Notes: a model not told the origin generated them from the letters alone. A stretch of DNA of 64,000 nucleotides from Eretmocerus hayati (GCA_029851415.1 CM056744.1:57809797-57873796); one strand, 5' to 3'. Shown: positions 15,766-24,337, numbered from the stretch's first letter. Translations and numbers: made by a program.

Positions 15766-15880
15766 GAGGCTCATTAGCCCATTGCGGGGACCTTGTGCTT
15801 AGTCAAAATCCAGAGAGCTCTATCGAGACGAAGTCCTCTGGCTATTCAATATATATATATATGTATGTATTGAATGCTGG

Positions 15881-15886
15881 AATAAA
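15881..15886 (+). promoter_or_regulatory. Polyadenylation signal of element A LTR
   Basis: AATAAA in the context GGAATAAATGC. Element B has the matching signal at 44735-44740 (GAATAAATGC). It defines the end of R. Everything after it in the LTR, including the hairpin array, should appear only at the 5' end of the genomic RNA. Confidence 0.65.
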
Positions 15887-15960
15887 TGCTTTTAGTTGAA
15901 TATACATATACGTGTTTTACTGAGTATGGCTCGATGAAGCTCCAAGACGATCATCTTGAT

Positions 15961-16383
15961 ATTCGAAGGCTGAAGTCCCTTCGGAATTAGGATGAAAGTC
16001 TGATTTGACTGTGCGACCTGGGTAACCTGTGCTCGTGGAGGCTGAAGTCCCTTCTCGTACACAGGCCCTTAGGTGAGGGCGAAATTGTTGATTCTTATCT
16101 TGAGATGGGACTGTGCTGAAGTCCACACCTCATCTCTGGGTAAAACTCAACCCACACAAAAAATTCATTCGTGTGCCTGGGATGGATGGGCTGAAGTCCC
16201 CATCTATACCTAAGCCACGTGTGGATAACTATATATATATATACATACAAAATTTAGATTCCCTATCGAATTTTATTTCGACATGCTAAAGTGCTGAAGT
16301 CCACTTGGTATGCAGGGATAAAATTTGATCCTATATTCGATCCGTACTTTCGCGTTGCGAGAGCTGAAGTCCTCTCGTATACG
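15961..16383 (+). other. Array of six RNA hairpins sharing the loop CTGAAGTC
   Basis: Six stem-loops in U5 with identical 8-nt loops CTGAAGTC at 15970-15977, 16042-16049, 16116-16123, 16191-16198, 16294-16301 and 16364-16371. The stems flanking each loop differ but are complementary: CGAAGG/CCTTCG, GGAGG/CCTTC (within a 16-pair imperfect stem at 16026-16065), TGTG/CACA, GATGGG/CCCATC, AAGTG/CACTT and CGAGAG/CTCTCG. Every loop is closed by a G-C pair. Several arms extend outward; the fifth pairs over about 16265-16329. The 3' LTR repeats the array at +7,790. Function unknown; a repeated RNA recognition element in the 5' leader (packaging, translation control or nuclear export) is inference. 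Confidence 0.85.
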
Positions 16384-16545
16384 TGAAATATGGCCGAATA
16401 AAGCCACCCCCATCGATCCGCACATTCTGATCCTAATATCGATCCAAGAATATGACGTACACCTCTATCGAGGTACCCATCCCTTAAGATAAATTTTGAC
16501 CACTGGCTCTCTCCCGAGATCCAGAGCCTATTGGTCACTCACATC

Positions 16546-16563
16546 TGGCGCCCAGACAGGGAC
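16546..16563 (+). other. Primer-binding site, tRNA-Lys type
   Basis: Two bases after the LTR, TGGCGCCCAGACAGGGAC is close to the tRNA-Lys primer site of many retroelements (TGGCGCCC start, CAGGGAC end). The identical 18-mer follows the element B LTR at 45241-45258. Confidence 0.85.
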
Positions 16564-16681
16564 TCGATACGTGTAAAAAACGTTTTATTCTATGATATAA
16601 AAATTTTGTATAGTATTTCTGAATGGGCGATGCACGCTTTCAAGTGCCGTCGCATTAAAAACATTAGGGTAACCTCATCAG

Positions 16682-16853
16682 GAGCACGTTTGGTAGGCTT
16701 CGAGGTGTTCACGTTGCTGGCTATTATGCGAGCATGATAAACAAACTCATAGCCACATAAAAAAGCGCGTTTAGCCGCTGTGGTATGTACGATCGCTCGT
16801 ACAATCGAGCATTGCCCCCACTTCGCCTCTTATAGAGCGCGTTTAGATCGCTC
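16682..16853 (+). other. Leader hairpins with CGTTTAG-type loops
   Basis: Between primer site and gag there are small stem-loops matched in element B. GAGC/GCTT closes a CGTTTGG loop (about 16682-16700). CCAC/GTGG plus AGCG/CGCT closes CGTTTAGC (16753-16783). GCTCG/CGAGC closes TACAAT (16795-16810). GAGCG/CGCTC closes CGTTTAGAT (16835-16853). In B these lie at 45384-45402, 45470-45498, 45509-45524 and 45549-45567, with changes mostly in loops or spacers. Role unknown; a structured genomic-RNA leader is likely. Confidence 0.65.
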
Positions 16854-16863
16854 GCAGGCAACA

Positions 16864-16935
16864 ATCTCGTTGGTCTAGTGGCCAGTATATCTGACTCCCA
16901 CGCGGTAGCACGGGGTTCGATTCCCGGACACTGAA
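16864..16935 (+). ncRNA. tRNA-like module in the element A leader (A and B boxes intact)
   Basis: Box A TGGTCTAGTGG (16871-16881) and box B GGTTCGATTCC (16914-16924) are 43 nt apart, the same spacing as in a tRNA such as tRNA-Glu. D-arm, anticodon-loop (CTCCCAC, triplet CCC) and T-arm positions can be followed. The T stem has one mismatch, the anticodon stem is poor and the acceptor stem does not pair, so this is not a working tRNA gene. The same module sits in the element B leader (45578-45649). The internal 62 bases are almost unchanged between copies while flanking sequence has drifted. It could be a Pol III promoter-like sequence or a tRNA mimic; function is not shown. Confidence 0.7.
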
Positions 16936-17097
16936 AATTTTTATTCACATATTATCATTTTTTCGAATATATCTAATCGTAATAATGCATTTCTAATTGA
17001 ATGCAATTCGATTTTCTACATAAAAGTTAAAAAATTCATCCAAACTCAATTCGTTCAGTGAAGGCCCCAGCCAGTAGACAACCCAACCTACTCGAGA

Positions 17098-18486
17098 GTG
17101 TATTTGACGACCAATACACGGCGATCAATCGCGGACGAAGACAGAGCTGATGTATCAGCTCAAGCATTACTAGAACGCATTGAGAATCCAGTAGAAGGGG
17201 TCGATGATACACAAGTAAACACTCGAGCATGGACAAAGGCTGTTACTGAAGAATTGAAAATATTGGATGATGAACAATCTCAGCTGTTCACCAGATTAAA
17301 TAACCTCGAAAAATCACATGATGTACTAGCCGAAATAAAGAATCTGGTCCTTGAAAACGAGAGTACCACTAAAACTTTAGAAAGTCTCATTAAGGACAAA
17401 GATGAATTCCATCAGAAATTCGATTCCATTTTGAGTAGATTGAAGGAAATTTCTGAAGAAAATGCCTCTTTGCGGAAAGAGAATAAAGTTTTTAAAGACA
17501 CCCTTGTAAAACTGAACGAGAAGGTCCAAATCCTAGAAAGTGAAAAGGACGAACTCAACAGATTCGTGGTGGAATTAAGAAATGAGACCATCGCGGATTT
17601 GGAAAAAGACGTTACTTTTGGTCAGCAGGCCATGAAAGACATTGGGGAGAGACAGTTAGCAATCTCCAATCAAGTCAAAGAGTTAAAGAAACAATCTATG
17701 GGTTTCGCAGAACCCATAACTAGAAAATTGAAATTATCTTCTCCCATTTTTAAAGGAGAATTAGGAGAAAGACCTGTACGTTTCTTGCGAGATTTTCGTA
17801 AGTACGTAGAAACCATGGCTTTAGATGAGCAAGAGCTCTCTTTATTAATTTCTAAATCTCTTCAGGGGACAGCGATTGGCTGGTTCCATTTACACGAAGA
17901 AGAGATCGTCTCTCTTGACGAATTTGAAATCAGGTTCAAAGAACAATTCTGGAACGAAAACGTGAAACGTTCCATGAAGCAAAAACTGGAATTTGGCAAA
18001 TATTATTCCAATGGGAAAAAATCCCGCGTGGAATATGCCATTGAACTATTCAACATCGCTCTCGAGTTAGATGAGACGCGAGAAGATACCGACATTGTAA
18101 ATCAACTATGTCAACATTTTGAAAGAGAAGTAAGGGCAGCCATTCGTGGCAGTGCCGACAAGTCAAAAAGTGCTTTTTTCAATACTCTCGCTGATTTCGA
18201 CAATGATGATGCAAGAGCTAGGGTAAAACGAGCCCAGCAACAATCAAATCAATCAGACGAGAAGAAGAAGCCCCAAGAGTGGCAATCTCGAAGTTTGAGC
18301 TCGAGTACCACTGAAAAAGATCCTAAAAAGCCTGTCCAAAAACCCAAGCCCAAGCCGAGATCTCAAAAGCCTCCTGAGGCCAAAGAGGCTGAAAAATTGG
18401 CTAAAGCTGCGGCAAAAGAATACGAAAAGGACGTCGATGTCCTCAGCCTAGTTGAAGATATTGAAAGTTCGGAAAACTCCCAATAG
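17098..18486 (+). CDS. gag: Element A Gag-like protein (start codon lost)
   Basis: Open frame of 462 codons ending TAG at 18484. The N-terminal third is an acidic, Glu/Lys/Leu-rich coiled coil (about residues 35-190). A retrotransposon capsid domain follows (about 225-375: FLRDFRKYVE, GTAIGWFHLHEEE, LDEFEIRFKEQF). The tail (about 380-440) is Lys/Pro/Gln-rich and basic, with no CCHC zinc knuckle. It should form the particle that packages element RNA. The start is a problem: the frame opens with GTG, and relative to element B a 9-bp deletion has removed the ATG. The first in-frame ATG here is at 17632 (residue 179). Gag may be made from a non-AUG codon, or this copy may depend on Gag from elsewhere. 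The end overlaps the pol frame. Confidence 0.85.
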   Translation: MYLTTNTRRSIADEDRADVSAQALLERIENPVEGVDDTQVNTRAWTKAVTEELKILDDEQSQLFTRLNNLEKSHDVLAEIKNLVLENESTTKTLESLIKDKDEFHQKFDSILSRLKEISEENASLRKENKVFKDTLVKLNEKVQILESEKDELNRFVVELRNETIADLEKDVTFGQQAMKDIGERQLAISNQVKELKKQSMGFAEPITRKLKLSSPIFKGELGERPVRFLRDFRKYVETMALDEQELSLLISKSLQGTAIGWFHLHEEEIVSLDEFEIRFKEQFWNENVKRSMKQKLEFGKYYSNGKKSRVEYAIELFNIALELDETREDTDIVNQLCQHFEREVRAAIRGSADKSKSAFFNTLADFDNDDARARVKRAQQQSNQSDEKKKPQEWQSRSLSSSTTEKDPKKPVQKPKPKPRSQKPPEAKEAEKLAKAAAKEYEKDVDVLSLVEDIESSENSQ

Positions 18487-18518
18487 TTGCATGCTTACCC
18501 GCGCAGCAACATGCAACT
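18471..18518 (+). promoter_or_regulatory. Candidate -1 ribosomal frameshift signal at the gag-pol junction
   Basis: Heptamer G GAA AAC (18471-18477, in gag phase) resembles the GGA-type slippery sites known from some retroviruses. It is followed by a 7-nt spacer and a perfect 9-bp hairpin AGTTGCATG/CATGCAACT (18485-18493 with 18510-18518, loop 16 nt). The gag stop TAG lies at 18484-18486, at the hairpin foot. The pol frame is -1 to gag and is open from 18465, so a slip at 18477 would give Gag-Pol. Element B keeps the heptamer, spacer length and stem while the loop differs. The alternative is separate initiation of pol at ATG 18531. Confidence 0.65.
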
Positions 18519-18530
18519 GAAGAAATCAAC

Positions 18531-21500
18531 ATGAGGTCAATTTATAACGATCCCCGAGGGGATCTGCTCTACGATATCGAGCCACGGGGGGAAAATTGTG
18601 TAAAACGCAAGTGCCCCGAAATTGTTATGAAAATCGAAGGTATTGATATTAATACCCTTGTGGATTCTGGAAGTGAAGTCACTTGCATCTCTGAGGATTT
18701 CTATCTGCAACACCAGGACGTTTTTAAAATCTGTCCAACTCTCCCATTCTCCGGAAAAATAATCCGCGGAGCCACTGGACAAAAGTCCACTCGTATAAAA
18801 TACCAATGCCTGATGACTACTCAGATTGGGTCTCTGGTTTTCTCTTTAATATTCATTGTAGTTCCTAAACTAACGAAGGACTGCATATTGGGTTATGATG
18901 CACAGAAAGGCCTGAAAATGAACATGAATACTGAGACTGAAAAACTAACATTTAAAATCGACAAAAAAGTCGAGACAGTGTCTTATGTCGATTCCTTCAC
19001 ACTAGATGAAGAATCGTCCTGCTTAAGATTAGCAGTAGACACAGAAACCGAGTCACCTTCACAGGGGGTGAACTCATTTTTTGTGGGTAGCTGCTCCTAT
19101 GGAGCTGCCCATTACTCAGAGTCTTCGGAAGAACTTTCAGATGAAGAGATTGAGGAAAAGCTTAGGGAATGCACAACGTTAAATCGGCAACAAAAAGCTA
19201 GACTACGCAGGCTCATAAAAAAGCATCGTGTAGTTTTCCGAAAATCTCCTGGTCTTCTGAAGATATACGAGCATAAAATGACGCTCAGAGATAATAAGCC
19301 TTTCTACACAAAACCTTATCCCATTCCAATGAATTATAGAGAAAAAGTCAGAGAGGAGATCAAACGTTTGTTGAAATATAAAATAATAAGGAGGTCAAAT
19401 AGTACCTACATAAATCCGATAGTAATCGTAATAAAAAGTGATGGATCCATAAGGTTATGCCTAGATGCCCGTAATTTGAACGCTCGAATGGTTCAAGATT
19501 ATGAGGCCCCTCCAGCAGTCGAAGAAATTTTCCAAGACTGTCATGGTATCAAGTATATATCAACCTTCGATCTTCTTTCTAGTTTTTATCAAATTCCCCT
19601 AGAGGAATCTAGCAGAAAATATACAGCCTTCATCCTAGATGGCGCTGTATACGAATTCTGTGTCGTTCCGTTTGGTACTTGTACGAGTACCGCAGCCTTA
19701 GTACGTGGTCTCGACCTTGCTCTCGGGGATCTTTATTCCTTTTTGAAAGCCTTCGTGGATGATTTAGTCTGCGTGTCAAAAGATTTCGAAGAGCATCTTC
19801 GTCATCTGGAGATCCTCTTCGAGAGACTACAAAAACACAACCTCACTTTGGGATTCAAGAAATCCCATTTCGTGCAGGAAGAAGTCAGATTCCTTGGACA
19901 TACTTTGTCTTCGGAAGGACTCAAACCAACCCCTGATAAGATTGCGGCCATAAAAAATTTCAAAAGGCCAGAAAATATTAAACAACTGCAAAGTTTCCTT
20001 GGCTTTGTGAATTTCTACACAAAATTCGCTAAAAACTTTGCACATGAAACAAAACCCCTGCTGGAGCTCTTAAAAAAGGGTGCCACATTTACGTGGACAG
20101 AAGAATGTGAAGCTGCATTCAATCGAATCAAAGATCTGTTTGTTGAAAACATTATCTTGAAGTTTGCTGACCCATCCAAACCTTTCATTTTGAGTACGGA
20201 TGCAAGCCAGCATTCGCTGGGAGCGGTGCTATCCCAATTAGATGAGAATGGCGATGAAAACGTCATTACTTTCATATCAAGGGCCCTAAAAGGCCCAGAA
20301 ATGGGGTATTTTACCAGCGAGAAAGAAATGCTTTGTGTGGTCTGGGCCCTTAGTAAGCTTGACAGCTACTTAAGAGGAGCCAAGAGAATCGTTCTGAGAA
20401 CGGATCATGAAGCTCTCACATTTTTGAAAACCTGCAAATTCTCAAACGCGCGCTTGCGACGTTGGAATTTGGCGATACAAGATTATAATCTATACCCGGA
20501 ATACATTCCTGGACCAAAAAACGTAGTGGCTGATCTGCTTAGTCGGATTGATCCACCAAATTCAAGGAGTGAGGATGAAATTCTTATCGCCTCTACTCTT
20601 GCGGGATCCCCTACTGCGGGTCTCACTAAAAAATTGAAAGATTTGAGCCAGCTTCAAAGAGAAGATGAAAAGCTCGAAAAAATTTTCAAGGGCATATCCC
20701 AGAACGATGAGGAAACTTGTCGAAAGTATCGCATTAAAAATGACTTATTGCAAATAATTTCCAAGGATGGAAAATTCAAAATAATGCTCCCGGACCAGGT
20801 TACTCCAGTGCTCGTGCATGAGTTGCACCAGATTTATGGGCACGTTGGAGCTCAAAAGATTTGCTGGCTGTTGGAAGAAGATTTTTATATCAAATCCATG
20901 CGGCGAACTGTCACAAAAATATTACGCGTATGTGACGTTTGTCAGAAAGCTAAACACGCCACGCGCGCATATGACTCACATTTCCAGCCAATCTTAACCA
21001 CTGAACCCAATGAGCTTTTATGCATTGATTTTTACGGCCCTTTGCCAACGTCAACGGGGGGCGTAAAATACGTACTCAGTACGATCGATGCATTCAGTAA
21101 ATTCGTAATTCTCTACCCCATTAAAAAGGCAAACACGAAAACGGCAATCAGCAAAATCTTTGGGGATTACGTCCCGAAATATGGCAAGCCGAAAAAAATA
21201 TTGTGCGATCATGGATCACAGTTTCAATCGGAATTGTGGAATAAAAAATTGCAGGATGAAAATATCCAACTGATTTTCAGTTCTATAAGACATCCGCAAT
21301 CAAATCTGGTTGAAAGAATTCACAGAGAAATCGGTCGTTTCATGCGTACCTATCTGAACAATACACATAAAAACTGGTTCAAATACATAGACATTATTCA
21401 GTCTATACTGAACGAGGTTCATCATTCAACTACTGGTTTTACACCTCTGGAATTACATCTAAATAGAAAACCAGAGTGTGTCTGGAAAAAGTACATCATG

Positions 21501-21860
21501 ACAGAAGATGATAATTTCATATCTCACGAAGAAAAAATTGAGCTTGCTTTAGACCGTGCGCATGGCCGTCTAAAAAAGCGTGCCGATAAAATGAATGCAG
21601 GCCGTGAGCATTTTCAATATAAAGTGGATGATTTGGTTTTATTGAAATCCAATGCAGTATCTGAGTTACTAAATGAGAAGATTGCAAAATTCTTCCACAT
21701 ATGGAATGGCCCATATAGAATTTCCAAAATAGTCGGTCCCGACACATATTTACTTGTCGACCCCGCAACAATGCGAGAGCGCGGCAAATTCCACTTAAAC
21801 TTACTCAAGCCCTACGTTCAAAATGTAAACAATACTCCAGCTGAGCTTGTCAAGGCCTAG
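18531..21860 (+). CDS. pol: Element A Pol polyprotein: protease, RT, RNase H, integrase
   Basis: 1,109 codons from ATG 18531; the frame is open back to 18465. Domains in order: aspartic protease with DSG at residues 45-47 and the ILGYD motif near 118; reverse transcriptase about 235-480 with catalytic FVDD at 408-411; RNase H with the first Asp at 557 (TDAS) and a TDHEAL motif after it; integrase with an HHCC zinc domain (about 760-805) and the catalytic triad D833, D893, E928 (a DX35E spacing). A basic C-terminal region ends near 1095. No stop or frameshift was found, so this copy could be active. Gag lies 5' in the 0 frame and the accessory ORF follows 35 bp after the stop. Confidence 0.95.
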   Translation: MRSIYNDPRGDLLYDIEPRGENCVKRKCPEIVMKIEGIDINTLVDSGSEVTCISEDFYLQHQDVFKICPTLPFSGKIIRGATGQKSTRIKYQCLMTTQIGSLVFSLIFIVVPKLTKDCILGYDAQKGLKMNMNTETEKLTFKIDKKVETVSYVDSFTLDEESSCLRLAVDTETESPSQGVNSFFVGSCSYGAAHYSESSEELSDEEIEEKLRECTTLNRQQKARLRRLIKKHRVVFRKSPGLLKIYEHKMTLRDNKPFYTKPYPIPMNYREKVREEIKRLLKYKIIRRSNSTYINPIVIVIKSDGSIRLCLDARNLNARMVQDYEAPPAVEEIFQDCHGIKYISTFDLLSSFYQIPLEESSRKYTAFILDGAVYEFCVVPFGTCTSTAALVRGLDLALGDLYSFLKAFVDDLVCVSKDFEEHLRHLEILFERLQKHNLTLGFKKSHFVQEEVRFLGHTLSSEGLKPTPDKIAAIKNFKRPENIKQLQSFLGFVNFYTKFAKNFAHETKPLLELLKKGATFTWTEECEAAFNRIKDLFVENIILKFADPSKPFILSTDASQHSLGAVLSQLDENGDENVITFISRALKGPEMGYFTSEKEMLCVVWALSKLDSYLRGAKRIVLRTDHEALTFLKTCKFSNARLRRWNLAIQDYNLYPEYIPGPKNVVADLLSRIDPPNSRSEDEILIASTLAGSPTAGLTKKLKDLSQLQREDEKLEKIFKGISQNDEETCRKYRIKNDLLQIISKDGKFKIMLPDQVTPVLVHELHQIYGHVGAQKICWLLEEDFYIKSMRRTVTKILRVCDVCQKAKHATRAYDSHFQPILTTEPNELLCIDFYGPLPTSTGGVKYVLSTIDAFSKFVILYPIKKANTKTAISKIFGDYVPKYGKPKKILCDHGSQFQSELWNKKLQDENIQLIFSSIRHPQSNLVERIHREIGRFMRTYLNNTHKNWFKYIDIIQSILNEVHHSTTGFTPLELHLNRKPECVWKKYIMTEDDNFISHEEKIELALDRAHGRLKKRADKMNAGREHFQYKVDDLVLLKSNAVSELLNEKIAKFFHIWNGPYRISKIVGPDTYLLVDPATMRERGKFHLNLLKPYVQNVNNTPAELVKA

Positions 21861-21894
21861 TTCACTCCAAAAATATATCAGTATCACTTCGAAA

Positions 21895-22521
21895 ATGAAG
21901 CGAAACGCCTCAACAATGTGCGAGCCTTTTTTACGCGTGGACAAATCTGTCCAGACTGGCCATGCTGTGCTGGAATTCGGCAAGGGCCTAAGTGCGCGAA
22001 AAAAGTTATTCGGGTGCAGTGCCCGATATCAATATTTTCAAAGGCCCATGGTCCTTATCAAGTGCCAGAAAACACAAACGGAGGCAGTGCGCATAAGCCA
22101 CAAGGCAACCCAAACCGAGGAGAAGCTGCGTTTGTTGACGGCACCGGCCCCTCGGTACATTCCGACGCCAAAATTTCTGCTGGCGCCTGGCAGTATCCCG
22201 ACTTTACCGCAAGATACACCGCTTGACGCACCTGCAGTCGTTGATGAGGTATTTACCTAAACTCATAATTTTGCTCTACCTCGCATGAATCAAGATTGAG
22301 ATTCACAATTCTAGGAAGAATATATTCCTGAACCCGTGAACAGCCAGCGACGTGAATCCTTAGACGCAGAGCTTTACAAGATGTGTGAGCTGTTAGAAGG
22401 GGCTCACGCAGACCAGCTGTTCAACTCTGTAAAAAGAGCACAGTTTTTGTACAATGAAAAAAATATTGGTTTTGATGAAAAGTGTGAACAAGTCGAGAAA
22501 GAATGTGCGGATATAATCTAA
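21895..22521 (+). CDS. Accessory ORF after pol with LC8-type motifs, possibly spliced
   Basis: The ORF starts at ATG 21895, downstream of the pol stop, and unspliced ends at 22260 (121 aa). A second segment in the same frame runs from 22315 to 22521. Between them GAG|GTATTT (22249) and TTCTAG (ending 22314) bound a 66-nt phase-0 intron candidate; splicing would give about 186 residues. The protein is basic and not hydrophobic, so it is not envelope-like. Three short motifs fit the dynein light chain LC8 anchor (x-Q-T): KSVQTG (17-22), KTQTE (59-63) and KATQTE (70-75). LC8 clients often carry several such sites. Binding to LC8, and hence dynein-linked transport or dimerisation, is inference. 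I do not recognise a known family. Confidence 0.6.
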
Positions 22522-22653
22522 ATATACCAATAATCCATTAGAATTTCGAGATTATTCATTTACCCCGAATTTCTGTTTGTTTACATGTCACTCTTTCTTT
22601 GATTAAAACCTTAAAATTTCCTTTTGAAAACTTTAAGCTTTTAATGGGGGGCA
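22522..22653 (+). other. Element A 3' untranslated region and purine tract
   Basis: AT-rich sequence ending in AATGGGGGGCA immediately before the 3' LTR. The G-run (22645-22651) fits a polypurine tract for plus-strand priming. Confidence 0.7.
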
Positions 22654-24333
22654 TGTGAGTGCCATAACCCCAAAATTTTAGTTTTTATTTTGAGAATTCA
22701 AGATAGAACCATCTATTAGTTTTAATATGGGATTCAAATCTCGGCGCGCCTCTGAGTCGGTATAGTAGCGATCTTTTCGCCTTCTGATTGACGCGCAATG
22801 TAAATACTCACATATGGGCATGATCATGTATATGCACTAACACATAGAAACTTGGAAAATTCCACGAATTTCTATAAGGAATTTTCCATATGAAACTGTA
22901 TGAAATAAGAAACTTTTCCATACCATCATAGAGCTCATTTTCTGAGTTTTCCAGTACATATGAGTTTTTTCTGAAAACAATTGATTTTCTATTCGTATTT
23001 CATTTTACAATCTAATTTTGTAGATAAAAAACGTACCATAACATTTTTTCCCAACTTTTTCGGTTGATTGCACTCGTTAGATTCCTAAGAGTTAAAATAG
23101 ACGTGAGATTTCTTTTGATGTTTGAAAATAATTGCAAAATTAGGCATCTTGTAAATATTGTAAATAATATCATTGTAAAATGGAGTTTTGCAACTTCTGA
23201 CTTTATTATGTGAAAATTCATATGACTACATGAGAGTAATAAGCGAAAGTACTAAACATTTTGATTAATTTTCTTTGATTTTCGAGGATAGATGAATAGC
23301 CACGTTTTTCTAGAACATTCCAGAGAATTATCTTTTTGTTGATTACAATAAAATAAAAACGATTCTATTCAATTCATACATGGAATTCAATTGATTTTGG
23401 GATGCAGAATCCATTGGTGTAAATGAATTATGTGAATATAATTGATCAAAACCTGATTTTTTACGGGATATGGGTTCTTCGAACGTTCCATCATCTATTA
23501 GAATATCTTCATACAATATAGATATACTGTAAAGCCAGAGGACTGAGTATAAATAGAGGCTCATTAGCCCATTGCGGGGACCTTGTGCTTAGTCAAAATC
23601 CAGAGAGCTCTATCGAGACGAAGTCCTCTGGCTATTCAATATATATATATATGTATGTATTGAATGCTGGAATAAATGCTTTTAGTTGAATATACATATA
23701 CGTGTTTTACTGAGTATGGCTCGATGAAGCTCCAAGACGATCATCTTGATATTCGAAGGCTGAAGTCCCTTCGGAATTAGGATGAAAGTCTGATTTGACT
23801 GTGCGACCTGGGTAACCTGTGCTCGTGGAGGCTGAAGTCCCTTCTCGTACACAGGCCCTTAGGTGAGGGCGAAATTGTTGATTCTTATCTTGAGATGGGA
23901 CTGTGCTGAAGTCCACACCTCATCTCTGGGTAAAACTCAACCCACACAAAAAATTCATTCGTGTGCCTGGGATGGATGGGCTGAAGTCCCCATCTATACC
24001 TAAGCCACGTGTGGATAACTATATATATATATACATACAAAATTTAGATTCCCTATCGAATTTTATTTCGACATGCTAAAGTGCTGAAGTCCACTTGGTA
24101 TGCAGGGATAAAATTTGATCCTATATTCGATCCGTACTTTCGCGTTGCGAGAGCTGAAGTCCTCTCGTATACGTGAAATATGGCCGAATAAAGCCACCCC
24201 CATCGATCCGCACATTCTGATCCTAATATCGATCCAAGAATATGACGTACACCGTTATCGAGGTACCCATCCCTTAAGATAAATTTTGACCACTGGCTCT
24301 CTCCCGAGATCCAGAGCCTATTGGTCACTCACA
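22654..24333 (+). repeat. Element A 3' LTR (1,680 bp)
   Basis: Same length and termini as the 5' LTR. The four differences that I found are listed under the element. The hairpin array recurs at 23751-24173. The right flank begins with the ATGG duplication and resumes the satellite. Confidence 0.96.
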
Positions 24334-24337
24334 ATGG
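24334..24337. repeat. Target-site duplication of element A, right copy (ATGG)
   Basis: Matches 14860-14863. The sequence continues TTATTCTATCCC, the normal continuation of the interrupted monomer. Confidence 0.95.

Larger units (their letters stand above)
14864..16543 (+). repeat. Element A 5' LTR (1,680 bp)
   Basis: Begins TGTGAGTGCC and ends CACTCACA. It matches 22654-24333 with a constant offset of 7,790. A TATA box (15758) and AATAAA (15881) suggest U3 up to about 15.79 kb, a short R, and an unusually long U5 of about 640 bp. U5 holds the hairpin array. A 6-bp stem GGCTCT/AGAGCC (16505-16528) just before the LTR end is conserved in element B. Confidence 0.96.
14864..24333 (+). mobile_element. 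Element A: complete Ty3/gypsy LTR retrotransposon
   Basis: A 9,470-bp element inserted in the satellite. Order: 5' LTR, primer-binding site, structured leader, gag, pol (protease, RT, RNase H, integrase), accessory ORF, purine tract, 3' LTR. The two 1,680-bp LTRs differ at four positions that I found (15061/22851, 15172/22962, 16464/24254, 16465/24255), so insertion is recent. Long LTRs, a tRNA-Lys-type primer site, gag without a CCHC knuckle and an FVDD reverse transcriptase recall the Osvaldo/Ulysses/Woot group of insect Ty3/gypsy elements. That placement is inferred from memory of the group. No envelope-like ORF with membrane segments is visible. One defect stands out: the gag AUG present in the related copy at 43728 is deleted here. 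Confidence 0.95.

Noticed and set aside
15222..16538. Minus-strand open stretches of 69-91 codons in the LTRs
   Set aside because: They lie antisense in noncoding LTR sequence, duplicate in the 3' LTR, and are explained by structured U5 sequence.
16864..16935. Functional tRNA gene
   Set aside because: The acceptor strands do not pair and the anticodon stem is poor; treated as a tRNA-like module instead.
21895..22521. Envelope gene of an errantivirus
   Set aside because: No signal peptide, membrane segment or cleavage site; the product is small and basic.
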